Positions 51,912 to 54,687 of a stretch of DNA of 54,687 bases are shown here, piece by piece (positions within the stretch are counted from its first letter, which is position 1; every line of letters begins with the position of its first letter). Both the position numbers and the translations under genes were made by a program. The stretch is from SIG701 sp045577175 (GTDB lineage: Bacteria; Bacillota; Clostridia; Oscillospirales; CAG-272), in assembly GCA_045577175.1 (NCBI GenBank), contig JAZNHT010000005.1, positions 1 through 54,687 on the forward strand, in the 5' to 3' direction. The notes under the pieces are model-generated. The model did not search any database. It saw nothing but the letters and a program-made list of their open reading frames with translations, and had not been told where the DNA came from.

Positions 51912-52852
51912 TTGCCGTCACCTCCGTTGTCCGTGTTGGGCGTGTTTTGAGTGGGAGCACTGTTCACCTTAGCCTCTTTTGTTTTCTTTCCGCCCTTTCC
52001 GCCCTTCGGTCGGATGAAGCGGCGTCCGACATTTGCTGTCTCACTTTCGGGAATCAAGAAGGAGCGCAGCTCCGCTTCCAGCGTTTTGGCGGTAAAACGG
52101 CGCTTGAGCACACCGTCGTGCGCCACAGAGATCACACCCGTCTCCTCGGAAACAACGACAACAAGCGCATCGCTGTTCTCGCTCATGCCGATCGCCGCAC
52201 GGTGGCGTGTACCGAGATCGCGGATTATATCCGATTTCGCAGAAAGAGGAAGGAGACATCCGGCGGCATAAAGACGTCCGTCACGGACGATCAGTGCACC
52301 GTCATGGAGGGGAGATTTATTGAAAAATATATTTTTAATCAAAAAAGAGGACGCATCCGCATTGATAACGGTTCCCGTGAGGATGAGGTCGCCGAGCTTG
52401 GTTGTTCCTTCAAAAACGATCAGCGCACCTGTGCGGCTCGCAGACATATCGGTGACCGCAGAGCAGACGGAGGTGATAACCTTATCTGCCGCCACATCGT
52501 TTTTCTGCTCGGAAATACTGCGCAAGCCGCGCAGAGACTCGTTACCCATCTTCTCAAGCGCACTTCGAAGCTCGGGCTGAAAGAGGATAACCAGCGTAAT
52601 CAGACCGACCTGGAACACGTTTGTCAGAATATACTGAAGCGCGTGCATTTCCAAGAGATCGCTCAGAATCAAAAACAGAATAATGAACGCAACACCGAGC
52701 GCGAGCTTTCCCGCACGGCGATCCCGTATGAATTTATACCCGTAATAAAGCAGGAAAGCAACGCAGATAATATCGATTACATCAAGCAGAGATGCCGCTT
52801 TGATATTCCGCACAAAGCTGTCCCAAAAATCCGAAAGCCAAACCGGAAGCAT
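51908..52852 (-). CDS. cdaA: Diadenylate cyclase CdaA
   Basis: Makes c-di-AMP from two ATP. 314 residues: three membrane segments (about 24-95), a short coil, then the DAC domain with LHDGALIV (D184) and GTRHRAAIG (R216-R218). The C-terminus is a Lys/Asn-rich tail. First gene of an 11-gene run. The RBS GGGGGGA is strong; a sigma-A promoter lies upstream. The usual third gene, glmM, is not present here; the FAD dehydrogenase takes its place. Confidence 0.97.
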   Translation of the reverse strand: MLPVWLSDFWDSFVRNIKAASLLDVIDIICVAFLLYYGYKFIRDRRAGKLALGVAFIILFLILSDLLEMHALQYILTNVFQVGLITLVILFQPELRSALEKMGNESLRGLRSISEQKNDVAADKVITSVCSAVTDMSASRTGALIVFEGTTKLGDLILTGTVINADASSFLIKNIFFNKSPLHDGALIVRDGRLYAAGCLLPLSAKSDIIRDLGTRHRAAIGMSENSDALVVVVSEETGVISVAHDGVLKRRFTAKTLEAELRSFLIPESETANVGRRFIRPKGGKGGKKTKEAKVNSAPTQNTPNTDNGGDGK

Positions 52853-52885
52853 AGATGTCCCCCCAAATAAGTATAATTAATATAT

Positions 52886-52914
52886 ATTGTATCACATCTG
52901 CGCACATATTTCAA
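52886..52914 (-). promoter_or_regulatory. Sigma-A promoter of the cdaA operon
   Basis: Minus strand: TTGAAA (52909-52914), 17-bp spacer, TACAAT (52886-52891). No other promoter or strong terminator is seen until the gap before hup. Confidence 0.75.
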
Positions 52915-53018
52915 ACCCTATTTTATAATTTTAATGAAAAAACGCAGAAAACTTTCATTTTTTCGCCTCGGAATCAATGTTTGCGGAAAGAATAGACAAC
53001 GGCAAGCAATATTGTTAC

Positions 53019-53047
53019 TCATATTCGCCCGAAATCGGCACATAGTA
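53019..53047 (+). promoter_or_regulatory. Candidate sigma-G-type promoter of spoIVB
   Basis: TCATA (53019-53023), 17 bp, CATAGTA (53041-53047), near the consensus GMATA-N17/18-CATNNTA. In Bacillus spoIVB is read by forespore sigma factors. Confidence 0.5.
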
Positions 53048-53095
53048 AATGCAGCAAAATCCACGCCAAAGACAAAGTGAAGGATGTACTACTTT

Positions 53096-54280
53096 ATGAA
53101 AACAAGAAAACATTTGCCGCTCAGAGCGGCTTTATCACTGCTCATTGCGGCGGCAGCCTTCCTCGGAGCCGCCGATTACAGCATAGACGACACGATCTCC
53201 CTGCGCACCGATGCACCGCTTCCCTCTGCCTCCTTCTATTCAGTGGAAGCGGCGGATCCGGCGGTAGCGGCATCAACGGGAACGGCCGCCACCTATGTAG
53301 CGAAGCTGTTCGGAGCCGTACCTTTGAAAACAGTCTCGGTCAATCGGTTTGACAACATCCGCCTCTGCCCGGGCGGGATGCCGTTCGGCGCAAAGATGTT
53401 CACGGACGGGCTGATCGTTGTCGGATTCTCCGAGGTGGACTGCGAAAGCGGAAGCAAGCAGCCTGCCTACGATGCCGGAATCCGTATGCACGATGTAATT
53501 TTGAAAATTAATGATGAGCCGATTGCCTCCGCCGCGCATATGTCCGAAATTGTCAGTGCGTCTGAGGGACGGGAGATGACGTTCACAATCCGCCGCGGGG
53601 AAACAGAAATGCAGTTTTCCGTATCGCCTGCGTTTTCCGTAGGGGAACAAACGTACAAAACGGGCATGTGGGTGCGAGACAACACGGCAGGCATCGGCAC
53701 GGTGACGTATATCGATCCTTCGACAGGTGCATTTGGCGGTCTCGGACACGGCATCTGCGACGGTGAGACGGGCGCACTGCTTCCCCTTTCCCGCGGCATG
53801 ATCGCAAACGTGTCGATCAGCGGCGTCAGGCGCGGAACAAGCGGCACACCTGGCGAGCTGAAGGGGTATTTTTCCTCGGGGAAAATCGGTGCTCTTCTCG
53901 GCAACACCTCGGCAGGGGTATATGGCATTTTGTCGGATATACCGAGCGAAGTATCAAAGGACACCGCCCTGCCGATCGCGTTGAAGGATGAGATTCACGA
54001 CGGAAAAGCACACATCTACTGCACGCTGGACGAAAGCGGAATAAAATCGTATGAAGTAACGATCCGCAAGATCAAAAACGCCACGGACAACAAATGTATG
54101 GAGGTCACAGTAACCGATCCTGCCTTGATAGAAATCACGGGCGGAATTGTACAGGGGATGAGCGGCAGTCCGATCATCCAGGATGGCAAATTGATCGGTG
54201 CGGTCACGCACGTTCTGATTAACGATCCCACGCGGGGGTATGGGATATTTATTGAGAATATGTTGGAGGCAGCCGGCTAA
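53096..54280 (+). CDS. spoIVB: SpoIVB serine peptidase
   Basis: 394 residues. A signal/anchor segment (about 10-28), a PDZ domain (about 100-180, PAYDAGIRMHDVILKIND) and an S55 peptidase domain with GGLGHGICD (catalytic His region) and GGIVQGMSGSPII (catalytic Ser). Secreted from the forespore to activate pro-sigma-K processing in Bacillus. The ATG at 53096 is preferred, since the one at 53084 directly abuts the only SD (GTGAAGG). The stop codon is shared with a palindromic element. Confidence 0.93.
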   Translation: MKTRKHLPLRAALSLLIAAAAFLGAADYSIDDTISLRTDAPLPSASFYSVEAADPAVAASTGTAATYVAKLFGAVPLKTVSVNRFDNIRLCPGGMPFGAKMFTDGLIVVGFSEVDCESGSKQPAYDAGIRMHDVILKINDEPIASAAHMSEIVSASEGREMTFTIRRGETEMQFSVSPAFSVGEQTYKTGMWVRDNTAGIGTVTYIDPSTGAFGGLGHGICDGETGALLPLSRGMIANVSISGVRRGTSGTPGELKGYFSSGKIGALLGNTSAGVYGILSDIPSEVSKDTALPIALKDEIHDGKAHIYCTLDESGIKSYEVTIRKIKNATDNKCMEVTVTDPALIEITGGIVQGMSGSPIIQDGKLIGAVTHVLINDPTRGYGIFIENMLEAAG

Positions 54281-54410
54281 AGCCTCCCTTGTGCAAAGGG
54301 AGGTGGCACGGCGAAGCCGTGACGCAGGGATTGTAGGGCATCGATATAAGACAATCCCCCAGTCAGAAATCAAAGATTTCTGCCAGCCCCCTTTACACAA
54401 GGGGGCCTTA
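54278..54410. repeat. 133-bp two-armed palindromic element (MITE/REP-like)
   Basis: Two arms of about 57 and 60 bp point toward each other around a 16-nt centre (54335-54350). Left arm: TAA-AGCCTCCC hairpin (54283-54290/54296-54303), TGGCA, second hairpin (54307-54312/54316-54321), then GGGATTGT (54327-54334). Right arm, reverse complement: same order (54386-54393/54399-54406, then 54364-54371/54375-54382, then 54351-54358). The left end includes the spoIVB stop. Similar sequences are, from memory, scattered in gut Clostridia genomes; not verified. It may also end spoIVB transcription. Confidence 0.75.
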
Positions 54411-54439
54411 TCAGCCACAGAAAAGGAGAAAGATATACT

Positions 54440-54687
54440 ATGAAGGCTACTGGCATTGTCAGAAGAGTGGACGATTTGGGAAGAATCGTGATTCCTAAGG
54501 AAATTAGAAGAACGCTGAAAATCCGTGAGGGTGACCCGCTGGAGATCTACACAGAAAAAAACGGCGGTGTGATCTTCCGTAAATATTCCCCCATGGGGGA
54601 TCTGCAGGATTTCGCAGCCCAGATCTGCGATTCCATCGGCGCCAACACCGGCCGCATTGCCGCGGTGGCGGACCGGGATGCCATCAT
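54440..54687 (+). CDS. spoVT: Stage V sporulation protein T, AbrB-family regulator (3' end outside window)
   Basis: 82 residues are visible. An N-terminal SpoVT-AbrB swapped-hairpin domain (MKATGIVRRVDDLGRIVIPK; then EIRRTLKIREGDPLEIY) is followed by the start of a GAF-type domain (DLQDFAAQICDSIG), which distinguishes SpoVT from AbrB. A forespore regulator. The RBS is AAAAGGAG 10 nt before the ATG. It runs off the window. Confidence 0.93.
   Translation, partial: MKATGIVRRVDDLGRIVIPKEIRRTLKIREGDPLEIYTEKNGGVIFRKYSPMGDLQDFAAQICDSIGANTGRIAAVADRDAI

Noticed and set aside
1..54687. CRISPR array, tRNA, rRNA, prophage or transposase genes
   Set aside because: I read the intergenic regions on both strands and found no regular direct repeats with spacers, cloverleaf with CCA-type end, rRNA-like stretch or mobile-element gene; a covariance-model scan would settle small RNAs.

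Overview
The window looks like a chromosomal segment of an endospore-forming member of the class Clostridia, probably an uncultured gut Oscillospirales-type bacterium. The evidence is the set of sporulation genes (spoIVB, spoVT, spoVB, yabP, yabQ, a GerA/SpoVAF-type germination gene), a Firmicutes-type gene order (spoVB-mazG-hup-rqcP-yabP-yabQ-divIC and cdaA-cdaR), SLH-domain surface proteins, strong AGGAGG-type ribosome binding sites and sigma-A promoters with 17-bp spacers. Species assignment is inference. I found no rRNA, tRNA, CRISPR array, prophage, transposase or recognisable defence island. Nearly all of the window is ordinary, densely packed housekeeping sequence.

Layout, left part. 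A minus-strand secreted metallophosphoesterase with four tandem ~150-residue modules (cut by the window start) is followed by minus-strand rpe, ispF and ispD. Next come plus-strand pepD, a minus-strand winged-helix regulator, a plus-strand DUF4830 protein and a plus-strand DEDDh exonuclease, then a minus-strand MFS transporter. A minus-strand block then holds a response regulator, a histidine kinase, an RlmL-type rRNA methyltransferase and a GerA/SpoVAF protein, divergent from plus-strand ychF and an XRE-TPR regulator.

Middle part. Minus-strand genes encode a cysteine desulfurase with an overlapping DUF3343 Se/S-carrier-like protein, an orphan peptide-binding lipoprotein and a DUF4349 lipoprotein. 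Plus-strand genes then give serine synthesis (serC-serA, consensus promoter), a SanA/DUF218 protein, and a MarR regulator with a heterodimeric ABC exporter. Minus-strand genes for an SLH-domain surface protein, a class A beta-lactamase-fold protein with coiled coil and acidic tail, and trxB follow.

Right part. Two minus-strand transcription units fill about 36.6-52.9 kb. The first is hup-rqcP-yabP-yabQ-divIC. The second is an 11-gene run cdaA-cdaR-(FAD dehydrogenase)-rseC-recJ-rel-dtd-hemZ-(uridine-kinase-like)-spoVB-mazG, whose genes overlap or are at most 34 bp apart. It puts synthesis of c-di-AMP and (p)ppGpp under one apparent promoter. Divergent from it are plus-strand spoIVB with a candidate sigma-G promoter, a 133-bp two-armed palindromic element, and spoVT, which runs off the window.

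I do not see a clear-cut new system. The best leads are the 133-bp symmetric element whose inner hairpins keep their pairing but not their sequence, the mutually exclusive hairpins before trxB, the hairpin that buries the SD and TTG start of the germination gene, the csd-DUF3343 pair without selenium genes nearby, and the repeat-bearing or tailed surface hydrolases.
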